In this document: one piece after another, positions 49,542-57,155 of the stretch
How the letters are laid out: each line of letters starts with the position of its first letter
Numbering within the stretch: position 1 is the stretch's first letter
Assembly (NCBI RefSeq): GCF_030286555.1
Contig: NZ_JASVWF010000001.1
Location: forward strand, 1,426,001 to 1,490,000
Length of the DNA stretch: 64,000 nt
Origin: Actinomycetospora termitidis
GTDB taxonomy: Bacteria > Actinomycetota > Actinomycetes > Mycobacteriales > Pseudonocardiaceae
Direction: 5' to 3'
Position numbers and translations under genes: made by a program
Notes under the pieces: generated by a model
What the model saw: only the letters and a program-made list of their open reading frames with translations
What the model was told of the DNA's origin: nothing
The model's database searches: none

Positions 49542-49560
49542 CAGCAACGCGTCGTTGCTG
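49542..49560. terminator. Hairpin or operator CAGCAACG-CGT-CGTTGCTG
   Basis: A perfect 8-bp inverted repeat with a 3-nt loop, 13 bp after the response regulator stop and 179 bp before the Gly-rich gene. It could terminate the two-component operon or bind a regulator. Its half-site GCAACG/CGTTGC is the one seen at 6999 and 7076. Confidence 0.5.
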
Positions 49561-49738
49561 TCATCCAGTGGCAGGTTCGCCGCATCGTCGATCCGCGCAG
49601 CCGACCACCTGTTCGGCGCAGCAGGAGGGGACTTGGGTCGATTGTCGATCGCTGCCCGTGATCCGACCCTTGATCACGATGCGGCGGGGTGGTCGGGGGA
49701 CCGGGCCTGCCGCGAACAGATCACGAGGAGTAGTCGCC

Positions 49739-52700
49739 GTGGCAGGTCGGCATCGCAGGGGTTCGCGTCGTCGGACGGCAGTGGGGTCGTTGATCGGGGT
49801 GCCGGCGGCGTTGGCGCTGGCCCTCGGGGTCGCGCCGTCGCCGGCGGGTGCGGGAGCGGTCGTCGAGGGGCCGGCGCACGCGGTGGCGGTCGACCCGGCG
49901 TCGGGGACGGTGTTCCAGGCCGACCCGGTGCTCTCGGCGGTGCGGGTGTTCGTGCCGGACGGGCGGGGCGGCCTGCGTCAGGTGCAGTCCGTGGGCGTCG
50001 GCGCGACGCCGGTGGCGGTGGTCTACGACGCGGTGTCGAAGCGGGTGCTGACCGCCGACAAGGGCTCCGGGACGGTGTCGGCCGTCGTCCGGGACTCCTC
50101 CGGGAGCTGGACCTCGGGAGGTTCCGTGCCGGTCGGCTTCGCGCCGGCCGTGGTGGCGGTGGACCGGTCGGGGTCGGTGCACGCGTCGGCGCAGGAGTCG
50201 GGGACGGGGCCGGTGGCGACGCTGGCCCGCACGTCAGGCACCTCCGGTGCCGGCAATGCGTCACTGCCGGCACCCAGCGCCAGGAACGCCACACCGTCGA
50301 CGGCCGCGAAGCCCGCATCGGCCGCGAAGCCCGCGCCGGCGCCCGCCCCCGCGCTGCCGGCGGCTCCGCCCGGCTGGCTGCCGAAGTCCTGGGCCGGCTA
50401 CACCGTGACCCGTGGCGAGGGCTTCGTGAAGTACTCCTCGCGCACCGGGAACACCGAGTTCTGCTTCGGCACGTGCACCGACGTCGCGGTCGGCAAGGCC
50501 GGAGTGAACGGCGGGCAGGGCGGCACGGCGTACTGCATCGGGACCTGCACGAACCTGGCGACCGGCGCGAACGGCGGCGCCGGGCAGAACGGCGGGAAGG
50601 GCGGGACCGCCTACTGCCTCGGGGTCTGCACGAACGTCGCGGGCGGCGGTCGCGGCGGGGACGCCACGGGCGCATCGGCGCTCGGGGGCAACGGCGGCGC
50701 GGGCGGCACCGCGGTCTGCCTGGGTGACTGCCGGTCCCTGGCGGTGGGCGGCCGCGGCGGCGACGCGACCGCGGTCGGCGCGGACGGCCTCGACGGCACG
50801 ACCACAGCCGCGGACGGCGGTGCCGCGCAGAGCGCGACCGCGGTCGGTGGCCGCGGCGGTGACGGCGGCACGACGGTCACTGCCCGGGGCGTCGGACGGG
50901 GTGTCGGCGGTCTGGGTGGCAACGCGACCGCCACCGGAGGCGTCGGCGGTGACGGTTCCGACGTCACCGCGACCGGCGAGGACGGCGACCCGGGCATGGA
51001 CGGCGAGAGCGTGTCCGCCGTCGGCGGTGCCGGTGGCGCGGGCGGGAGTGCCGCCGCGACCGCGGGCCAGGGCGGCAACGGTGCCGGGGGCCGAGCGGCG
51101 TCCGGGACCGCGACCGCGACCGCCGGTGTCGGTGGAACGGGTGGCGACGCGACCGCCACCGGCGGCGACTCCCTCGCCGTGCCGTCCGGCCCGAGCGTCG
51201 TCGTCGGCGCCGAAGGCAGCGAGACGGGCGCGAACGGTGGCGCAGGCGGGGCTGCAAGCGCCACCGGCGGGCGGGGCGGTGCCGGCGGCACGGGCACGGC
51301 GACCCGGGACGGCGTCACCACCACGACGACCGGTCCCGGCGGGAACGGCGGGACCGCCACCGCCGTCGGTGGCCGTGGCGGCGACGCGAACGACGTCGAC
51401 GGGACGAACGAGCAGGCCGGTGGCTCCTTCACCGCCGTCGCCGGTGCCGGCGGCACGGGCGGAGCGGCCGCGGCGACCGCGGGCCTGGCGGGTGGCCCGG
51501 GCGGACAGGCCGGCACCGCGTCCGCGACGGGTGGTGCCGGTGGCACCGGCGGCGACGCGTCGGCGACCACGGCCGACGGACGAGCGGGGACCGTGGCGTC
51601 CCCGGACGGCGGGGCGGCTGGGGCCGCGACCGCGGTCGCCGGGGTCGGCGGCAACGGTGGTGCGGCGACGACCAGCGCCGGCGGATCGGCTACGCAGGGC
51701 GTCGGCGGTGTCGGTGGCAGCGCCACCGCGCAGGCGGGCGACGGCGGCGCCGGGCGGGACGTGACGACGGTCGGTGGCACCGGACAGGACGCGTCCGCCA
51801 CCGGTGGCGCCGGCGGAACCGGTGGCGACGCGACCGCGATCGCGGGCCGGGGCGGCACGGGCGCCGGCGGGACGGCGGCCTCGGGGACGGCCATGGCGAA
51901 CCCCGGTGTCGGCGGTGCGGGTGGCGACGCATCGGCGACCGGCGGCGCCGGCGCCGGCGGAGCGGGCAGTTCCACCGCGACCGGCACCGTCATCGGCGGC
52001 GACGGCAGCGCCGGCGGCGCGGCCGCTGCGATCGGCGGCCGGGGCGGCGCCGGGGGCATGGGCACCCAGACCGGCGAGGGAGGCACGCTGCTGACCCGGG
52101 CCGACGGCGGCGACGGTGGCGCCGCCACCGCGACCGGCGGCCGGGGCGGGGACGGCGCCGCCGCGCAGGCCACCACCCCGACCGCGGGCGAGAGCATCGC
52201 CGCCATCGGTGGGGCCGGTGGCGCGGGCGGAACGGCGAACGCGACGGCCGGCCTCGCTGGCGGGCCGGGTGGCGGCGACGGCGCGTCCAGTGCGACCGGC
52301 GGTGCGGGGGGCCTCGGCGGGGCAGCGTCGGCGACGACGGCCGACGGGCGTGTCGGCGTCGACGGGCTCGGCGACGCCCCCGACGGCGGCGACGCCGGGG
52401 ATGCGACCGCGACCGGCGGTGCGGGTGGCGCCGGCGGGACGGCCACGACCGGTACCGGTGGCACCGCCACCCAGGGAGTCGGCGGTGTGGGGGGGAACGC
52501 CATCGCCCGGGCCGGCGACGGTGGCGACGGCTACTCGGACCTGACCGCCAGGATCGCGGCCATCAGTGGTGACGGCGGTGATGGCGGTGACGCCGCCGCG
52601 ACGGGGGGCCGGGGCGGCGTCGGAGCCGGTGGTCCCGCCGCGAACGGCATCGCCACGGCGACGGAGGGCGACGGAGGCCACGGGGGCGACGCAGCCGCCG

Positions 52701-53383
52701 TCGGATACGACGGCGAGTTCTCCCAGGGCCCCGGGCAGGGGGGACCTGGGTACGCACTCGGCGGCGACGGCGGCGACGGCGGCTTCGCGACCGAGGACGG
52801 CATGCAGGTGGGTCAGGGTGCTGGTGGAGACGGAGGAGACGCCACGGCGCGGGGTGGCGTCGGTACGCCGGGCTTCGGGCTCGTCCCTGCCGGCCGGGGA
52901 GGCGCCGCGACGGCGCTCGGCGGACACGCGGGCTCCGGGGGCACGTCCGGGCGCAGCGGCGATGCGACCGCCGTCGGCGGCGCCGGCGGCACTGGTCTCG
53001 ACGCTCCTGCCGGTCTCGGCGGGCTGGGCGGCTCCGGGGGCGCCGGTGGAGCTGCGGCGGCCGTGAGCGACGGGAACGCCTCGAGCCGCGGCGGTGACGG
53101 CGGTGACGGGGGCGACTCTGGTTACGTCTACATCGACGGGAATGCCATCGGCTCCTCGGGCGGTCACGGTGGTCAGGGTGGTGACGCCAGGAGTTCGGGA
53201 GGGCAGGCGAGCAGCCAGGGCGGTGACGGCGGGGACGGCGGCAACGGAGCCGGCGAGACGGGCGGGAACGGCGGGAGCGGCGGCAACGCCACGGGCGGCC
53301 AGGCCCAGGGCGGCTCGGGCGGCAGCGGCGGATCGCCGGGCGGCTCTGACGGTGCCGACGGGACCCCGTCGTCCGACGACTGA
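49739..53383 (+). CDS. Secreted Gly-rich repeat protein with propeller-like head and CxxxC cassettes
   Basis: A 1214-residue protein. The signal peptide has a twin-arginine-like start (GRHRRGSRRRTAVGSLIGVP), then ALALALGVAPSPAGAGA, with cleavage near 42. Residues 43-150 look like a propeller blade pair (AVAVDPASGTVFQADPVLSA, ATPVAVVYDAVSKRVLTADK). Residues 165-215 are an Ala/Pro/Ser linker. Four C-x3-C cassettes follow (C242/C246, C266/C270, C293/C297, C327/C331), each followed by GG.G repeats. From about 340 to the end are hundreds of GGxGG and (T/A)AT repeats, rich in Gly, Ala, Thr, Asp and Ser. The repeats of about 770 bp are direct duplications. There is no PE domain, LPxTG or terminal membrane helix. 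GTG 49739 has GAGGAG upstream. Function unknown; a surface or matrix structural role is inferred. Confidence 0.85.
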   Translation: MAGRHRRGSRRRTAVGSLIGVPAALALALGVAPSPAGAGAVVEGPAHAVAVDPASGTVFQADPVLSAVRVFVPDGRGGLRQVQSVGVGATPVAVVYDAVSKRVLTADKGSGTVSAVVRDSSGSWTSGGSVPVGFAPAVVAVDRSGSVHASAQESGTGPVATLARTSGTSGAGNASLPAPSARNATPSTAAKPASAAKPAPAPAPALPAAPPGWLPKSWAGYTVTRGEGFVKYSSRTGNTEFCFGTCTDVAVGKAGVNGGQGGTAYCIGTCTNLATGANGGAGQNGGKGGTAYCLGVCTNVAGGGRGGDATGASALGGNGGAGGTAVCLGDCRSLAVGGRGGDATAVGADGLDGTTTAADGGAAQSATAVGGRGGDGGTTVTARGVGRGVGGLGGNATATGGVGGDGSDVTATGEDGDPGMDGESVSAVGGAGGAGGSAAATAGQGGNGAGGRAASGTATATAGVGGTGGDATATGGDSLAVPSGPSVVVGAEGSETGANGGAGGAASATGGRGGAGGTGTATRDGVTTTTTGPGGNGGTATAVGGRGGDANDVDGTNEQAGGSFTAVAGAGGTGGAAAATAGLAGGPGGQAGTASATGGAGGTGGDASATTADGRAGTVASPDGGAAGAATAVAGVGGNGGAATTSAGGSATQGVGGVGGSATAQAGDGGAGRDVTTVGGTGQDASATGGAGGTGGDATAIAGRGGTGAGGTAASGTAMANPGVGGAGGDASATGGAGAGGAGSSTATGTVIGGDGSAGGAAAAIGGRGGAGGMGTQTGEGGTLLTRADGGDGGAATATGGRGGDGAAAQATTPTAGESIAAIGGAGGAGGTANATAGLAGGPGGGDGASSATGGAGGLGGAASATTADGRVGVDGLGDAPDGGDAGDATATGGAGGAGGTATTGTGGTATQGVGGVGGNAIARAGDGGDGYSDLTARIAAISGDGGDGGDAAATGGRGGVGAGGPAANGIATATEGDGGHGGDAAAVGYDGEFSQGPGQGGPGYALGGDGGDGGFATEDGMQVGQGAGGDGGDATARGGVGTPGFGLVPAGRGGAATALGGHAGSGGTSGRSGDATAVGGAGGTGLDAPAGLGGLGGSGGAGGAAAAVSDGNASSRGGDGGDGGDSGYVYIDGNAIGSSGGHGGQGGDARSSGGQASSQGGDGGDGGNGAGETGGNGGSGGNATGGQAQGGSGGSGGSPGGSDGADGTPSSDD

Positions 53384-53392
53384 CCGGACCAG

Positions 53393-53429
53393 CACCCGCC
53401 GTCGGGAATCCCCTTCCCGACGGCGGGTG
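53393..53429. terminator. Hairpin built from two copies of the dispersed motif
   Basis: CACCCGCCGTCGGGAA (53393-53408) and TTCCCGACGGCGGGTG (53414-53429) form a perfect 16-bp stem with a TCCCC loop, 9 bp after the Gly-rich gene's stop and 30 bp before the next start. Both arms are the CCCGCCGTCGGG motif. It probably terminates the Gly-rich transcript. Confidence 0.85.
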
Positions 53430-53459
53430 TTCGCGCGTCCGGGGTGCGATCCTGGGCGG

Positions 53460-56279
53460 GTGACGGCCACCACCACCCTCGCCGACTCGCTGGCTCAGGT
53501 CATCGCGGACCCGGAGCGGGTCAAGCGCCGGCCGATCGACCTCGCCGCCCATGCCAACGACGCCAGCCACTACCTGCTGCACCCGCAGGCCGTGGTGCTG
53601 CCGGCGGACGCGGCGGAGGTCGCACAGCTGCTGCAGCTCGGCGTGCGGGACCGGCTCAACCTGACGTTCCGCTCGGGCGGCACGAGCCTGTCGGGGCAGG
53701 GTGTCACCGACGGCGTGCTCGTGGACACGCGGCGGTTCTTCCGCGGGCTCGAGGTGCTCGACGACGGCCGCGCGGTGCGGCTGCAGCCCGGGCTGACCGT
53801 CAACGAGGTCAACGCCCGCCTCGCCCCGTACGGCCGCAAGATCGGTCCGGACCCGGCGTCGTCGGCGGCGTGCACCATCGGCGGCGTCGTCGCGAACAAC
53901 TCGTCCGGCATGAGCTGCGGCACCGAGTTCAACACGTACTCGACGCTGCGTTCGATGACCTTCGTCCTCGCCTCCGGCACCGTGATCGACACCGGGAAGC
54001 CCGACGCGGACGACGAGCTGCGCCACCGGGAGCGGGACCTCTACGAGGGGCTCGCGCGGCTGACACGCCGTGTCAGGGATGACGCGCACTCCGTCGAGCG
54101 CCTGCGCCACCTGTTCTCGATGAAGAACACGATGGGCTACGGGCTGAACAGCTTCCTGGACTTCGAGCGCCCGATCGACGTGCTCGCCCACCTGCTCGTC
54201 GGCTCCGAGGGGACGCTCGGGTTCGTCGCGGACGTGGTGCTGGAGACGCTGCCGATCCTCCCGCACGCCGCGACCTCGATGCTCGTCTTCGCGAACACGA
54301 GCGACGCCACGGACGCGCTCCCGGCCCTGCTCGACGCCGGGGCGAAGACCCTGGAGCTCCTGGACGCCCGCGCGCTCGTCGTCGCGCAGTCCGACCCGCG
54401 GGCGCCGTCGACCGTCAAAGAACTCGACGTCCAGAGCCACGCCGGCCTGCTCGTGGAGTTCCAGACCGCCACCGCCGACGAGCTCGACGGCATCCAGGCC
54501 GACGCCGAGCCGGTCCTCGCCCAGCTGCCCCTGACCCGCGACGCCGGCCTGACCCGCGAGCCCGCCGCGCGCGCCTCGCTGTGGGCGCTGCGCAAGGGGC
54601 TCTACACCGCGGTCGCGGCGGCCCGCCCGAGCGGGACGACGGCGCTGCTGGAGGACATCTCCGTCCCGGTCCGGACCCTGCCGTCGACCTGCGACGGGCT
54701 GACCGAGCTGTTCGACCGCCACGGCTACGAGGGCTCGGTGATCTTCGGGCACGCGAAGGACGGCAACGTCCACTTCCTGGTCAACGAGCGGTTCGACGAC
54801 CCCCGCGAGCTGGAGCGCTACCGCGTCTTCACCGACGAGATGGTCGACCTCGTCCTCGCCCAGGACGGCACCCTGAAGGCCGAGCACGGCACCGGCCGGA
54901 TCATGACGCCGTTCGTGCGCCGCCAGTACGGCGACGAGCTGTACGGCGTGATGCAGGAGCTGAAGCGCCTCTGCGACCCGACGGGTCTGCTCAACCCCGG
55001 GATCATCCTGTCGGACAAGGCCGACGCCCACCTGACCGACCTCAAGACGGTCCCGACGGTGGATCCCGAGGTCGACGCCTGCGTCGAGTGCGGCTACTGC
55101 GAGCCGGTCTGCCCCTCGCGACGGGTCACGACGACCCCGCGCCAGCGCATCGTCCTGCGCCGCGCCGCCGCGAAGGACCCGGCGCTCGCCGCGGAGATCG
55201 AGGCCGACTACGCCTACGACGCCGTCGACACCTGCGCCGCCGACGGCATGTGCGCGACGGCCTGCCCGGTGCGCATCAACACCGGCGACCTCATGAAGCG
55301 CCTGCGCTCCGAGCGGCACTCCGACCGGGCGCAGCAGGCGGGGAAGGCCGTCGCGCTCCGGTGGCAGGGTGTGTCCGGGACGGCGCGCGTGGCACTGCGG
55401 GCCGCCTCGGCGGTGCCCGGTCTGGCGTCGGCCGCCTCGGCGGCGGCCCGGAAGGTGCTGCCGACCGACCTCGTTCCGCTCTACTCGCGGGCGGTCCCCT
55501 CCGGCGGAGACCACCGGCCCGAGCCGGTCTACCCGGCGAACCCGGACGTCGTCTTCTTCCCGACGTGCCTGCACCAGGTGTTCGCGCCCGAACAGGGAGA
55601 CGGGTCCGCGCACGCGTTCCTGCGCCTGGCCGAGCGCGCGGGCGTCGTCGTGGCCGTGCCCGAGGGGATCGGGTCGATGTGCTGCGGCGTGCCGTGGGAG
55701 TCCAAGGGCTTCACCGAGGGCAGTCGCGCCATGGCCGCGCGGGTCGTCGACGGGCTGTGGAGCTCGACCCAGCAGGGGCGCCTGCCGGTGGTGGTCGACG
55801 CGTCGTCGTGCACGCACGGGCTCGAGGGGCTGGGAAAGCTCCTTCCCGACGACGGGCGGGTCGCGTCCCTGCGCTTCGTCGACGCCGTCTCCTTCACCGC
55901 CCACGAGATCCTGCCGAAGCTCGCCGTCGGGACGAAGGCGTCGTCGTTGACGCTGCACCCGACCTGCTCGACGACCCACCTCGGCATCGGCGACGACCTG
56001 CGGCTGCTGGCCGAGGCGGTGGCGGACGAGGTCGTCGTGCCGAAGGCCTGGGGCTGCTGCGGCTACGCCGGCGACCGCGGGATGCTCCACCCCGAGCTCA
56101 CCGAGGCCGCGACCGCCGAGCAGGCCGCCGAGGTGCGCGCGCACCCGACGGAGCTCTACGCGAGCTGCAACCGCACCTGCGAGATCGGCGTCTCGCAGGC
56201 GACCGGCGCGACGTACCGGCACGTGCTGGAGATCCTGGACGATGTGGCTTCGCCTGGTGAGCAGAAATTGTCGCTATAG
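53460..56279 (+). CDS. FAD/Fe-S D-lactate dehydrogenase-type oxidoreductase (FAD-linked oxidase plus CCG domains)
   Basis: A 939-residue fused enzyme, the type that oxidises D-lactate or related D-2-hydroxy acids and passes electrons to quinone or another carrier. The FAD-binding domain (1-235) has TFRSGGTSLSGQGVTDGV and PDPASSAACTIGGVVANNSS. The FAD-linked oxidase C-terminal domain follows to about 520, with SVIFGHAKDGNVHFLVN and LKAEHGTGRIM. Two 4Fe-4S motifs follow: CVECGYCEPVCP from C541 and CAADGMCATACP from C592. The CCG (GlpC-like) repeats are MCCGVPWESKG (C741/C742) and GCCGYAGDRGM (C866/C867). GTG 53460 starts just after the hairpin. Its stop codon lies inside a palindrome. Confidence 0.9.
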   Translation: MTATTTLADSLAQVIADPERVKRRPIDLAAHANDASHYLLHPQAVVLPADAAEVAQLLQLGVRDRLNLTFRSGGTSLSGQGVTDGVLVDTRRFFRGLEVLDDGRAVRLQPGLTVNEVNARLAPYGRKIGPDPASSAACTIGGVVANNSSGMSCGTEFNTYSTLRSMTFVLASGTVIDTGKPDADDELRHRERDLYEGLARLTRRVRDDAHSVERLRHLFSMKNTMGYGLNSFLDFERPIDVLAHLLVGSEGTLGFVADVVLETLPILPHAATSMLVFANTSDATDALPALLDAGAKTLELLDARALVVAQSDPRAPSTVKELDVQSHAGLLVEFQTATADELDGIQADAEPVLAQLPLTRDAGLTREPAARASLWALRKGLYTAVAAARPSGTTALLEDISVPVRTLPSTCDGLTELFDRHGYEGSVIFGHAKDGNVHFLVNERFDDPRELERYRVFTDEMVDLVLAQDGTLKAEHGTGRIMTPFVRRQYGDELYGVMQELKRLCDPTGLLNPGIILSDKADAHLTDLKTVPTVDPEVDACVECGYCEPVCPSRRVTTTPRQRIVLRRAAAKDPALAAEIEADYAYDAVDTCAADGMCATACPVRINTGDLMKRLRSERHSDRAQQAGKAVALRWQGVSGTARVALRAASAVPGLASAASAAARKVLPTDLVPLYSRAVPSGGDHRPEPVYPANPDVVFFPTCLHQVFAPEQGDGSAHAFLRLAERAGVVVAVPEGIGSMCCGVPWESKGFTEGSRAMAARVVDGLWSSTQQGRLPVVVDASSCTHGLEGLGKLLPDDGRVASLRFVDAVSFTAHEILPKLAVGTKASSLTLHPTCSTTHLGIGDDLRLLAEAVADEVVVPKAWGCCGYAGDRGMLHPELTEAATAEQAAEVRAHPTELYASCNRTCEIGVSQATGATYRHVLEILDDVASPGEQKLSL

Positions 56280-56297
56280 CGACACAAAGTGCTCACC
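56256..56297. terminator. Nested palindromic terminator across convergent stop codons
   Basis: The outer arms GGTGAGCA (56256-56263) and TGCTCACC (56290-56297) enclose a perfect 16-bp palindrome TGTCGCTATAGCGACA (56269-56284). The stop codon of the oxidoreductase (56277-56279) lies inside the palindrome and that of the cyclotransferase (56293-56295) inside the right arm. It serves both strands. Confidence 0.8.
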
Positions 56298-57102
56298 TGG
56301 CGAACGCCACACGGTAGGTCACCGGCCAGCGCTTGCCGGTGACGAGGAACTCGTCCGTCCCCGGGATCGCCGCGATGCCGTTCAGGACGGCGTCCGGGTC
56401 GCCCCGCGTCTGCGCCGGTCGCAGGGCGGAGGCATCCACCACCGTCGTCATGCGGCCCGACGGCGGGTCGATCCCGACGATCTCGTCGGTCTGCCACACG
56501 TTCGCCCAGATCGTCGAGCCGGTGCACTCCAGCTCGTTGAGCCGCCTCACCCCGGTGTCGACGGTGCGGCGGGGCGCGAACGTCTCCGGGTCGCGGAACA
56601 CGAGGGTCGACGAGCCGTCGGAGGTCACCAGGTCGGTCGCGGTGTGGCAGATCCCCCAGCCCTCGCGGTCGAGCGGGAGGGTGCGCCGGACGGCGAGCGT
56701 GGTCGGGTCGCGGTCGTACACGACGCCGTTCTTCCAGGTCAGCTGCCAGATCCGGTTCGGCGTGACGGTGATCCCCTCGCCGAACTGGTCGGCCGGCAGG
56801 TCCACCGCGCGCCGGACCGCGCCCGTCGTCGGGTCGGTCTCGCGCAGCTGGGACCGCCCGACGAGGCCCGTCCCCTCCCAGAGCGACGCCCCCGCGATCT
56901 CGAAGCCCTGCGTGAACGCCGCCGGGTCGTGCGGCACCGTCCCGAGGACCTGCACGGAGAGCCGCGTGACGTCGGACGCCGGGGCCGCCGACGTCGAGCA
57001 GCCGGCGAGGACCACCAGGGCCAGCAGGACGAACGGCACTCTCGCGCGCCTCGACGCTGCGAGAGTGCCGTGCGCGCGGACGGGGCGGTGGCGGCGTGGC
57101 AC
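56293..57102 (-). CDS. Glutaminyl-peptide cyclotransferase (glutamine cyclotransferase) lipoprotein
   Basis: A 269-residue lipoprotein. The signal has a long basic n-region and lipobox VLAGC in RARVPFVLLALVVLAGCSTS. The propeller-type glutamine cyclotransferase domain shows DPAAFTQGFEIAGASLWEGT, GEGITVTPNRIWQLTWKNGV, the strongly conserved GWGICHTATDLVTSDGSSTL, and RRLNELECTGSTIWANVWQT, NGIAAIPGTDEFLVTGKRWP. The enzyme turns N-terminal Gln of peptides into pyroglutamate. GTG 57102 keeps the basic n-region; GTG 57039 gives a shorter signal but places a hairpin over the ribosome site. Acts on secreted peptides by inference. Confidence 0.85.
   Translation of the reverse strand: MPRRHRPVRAHGTLAASRRARVPFVLLALVVLAGCSTSAAPASDVTRLSVQVLGTVPHDPAAFTQGFEIAGASLWEGTGLVGRSQLRETDPTTGAVRRAVDLPADQFGEGITVTPNRIWQLTWKNGVVYDRDPTTLAVRRTLPLDREGWGICHTATDLVTSDGSSTLVFRDPETFAPRRTVDTGVRRLNELECTGSTIWANVWQTDEIVGIDPPSGRMTTVVDASALRPAQTRGDPDAVLNGIAAIPGTDEFLVTGKRWPVTYRVAFAR
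57033..57071. repeat. 13-bp hairpin related to the one at 4604
   Basis: ACGGCACTCTCGC (57033-57045) and GCGAGAGTGCCGT (57059-57071) form a perfect stem with a 13-nt loop. The core GCGAGAGTGCCGT also occurs in the terminator at 4604-4650. Here it falls in or just before the start of the cyclotransferase gene, so it may act in the leader instead of as a terminator. Confidence 0.65.
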
Positions 57103-57155
57103 GGGGGGAGACTCCCACGCCGGGCGCGGGTCCTCGGTGCGGCACAATCGACGAC

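Noticed and set aside
49739-53383. Mycobacterial PE_PGRS protein
   Set aside because: The C-terminal repeats look alike, but there is no PE domain (no Pro-Glu motif near residue 9 or helical hairpin), and a classical or Tat-like signal peptide is present instead.
50261-53476. Long minus-strand frames opposite the Gly-rich gene
   Set aside because: They are shadows of GGC/GGT-type repeat codons. The plus frame has a signal peptide, a ribosome site and ordered Cys cassettes.
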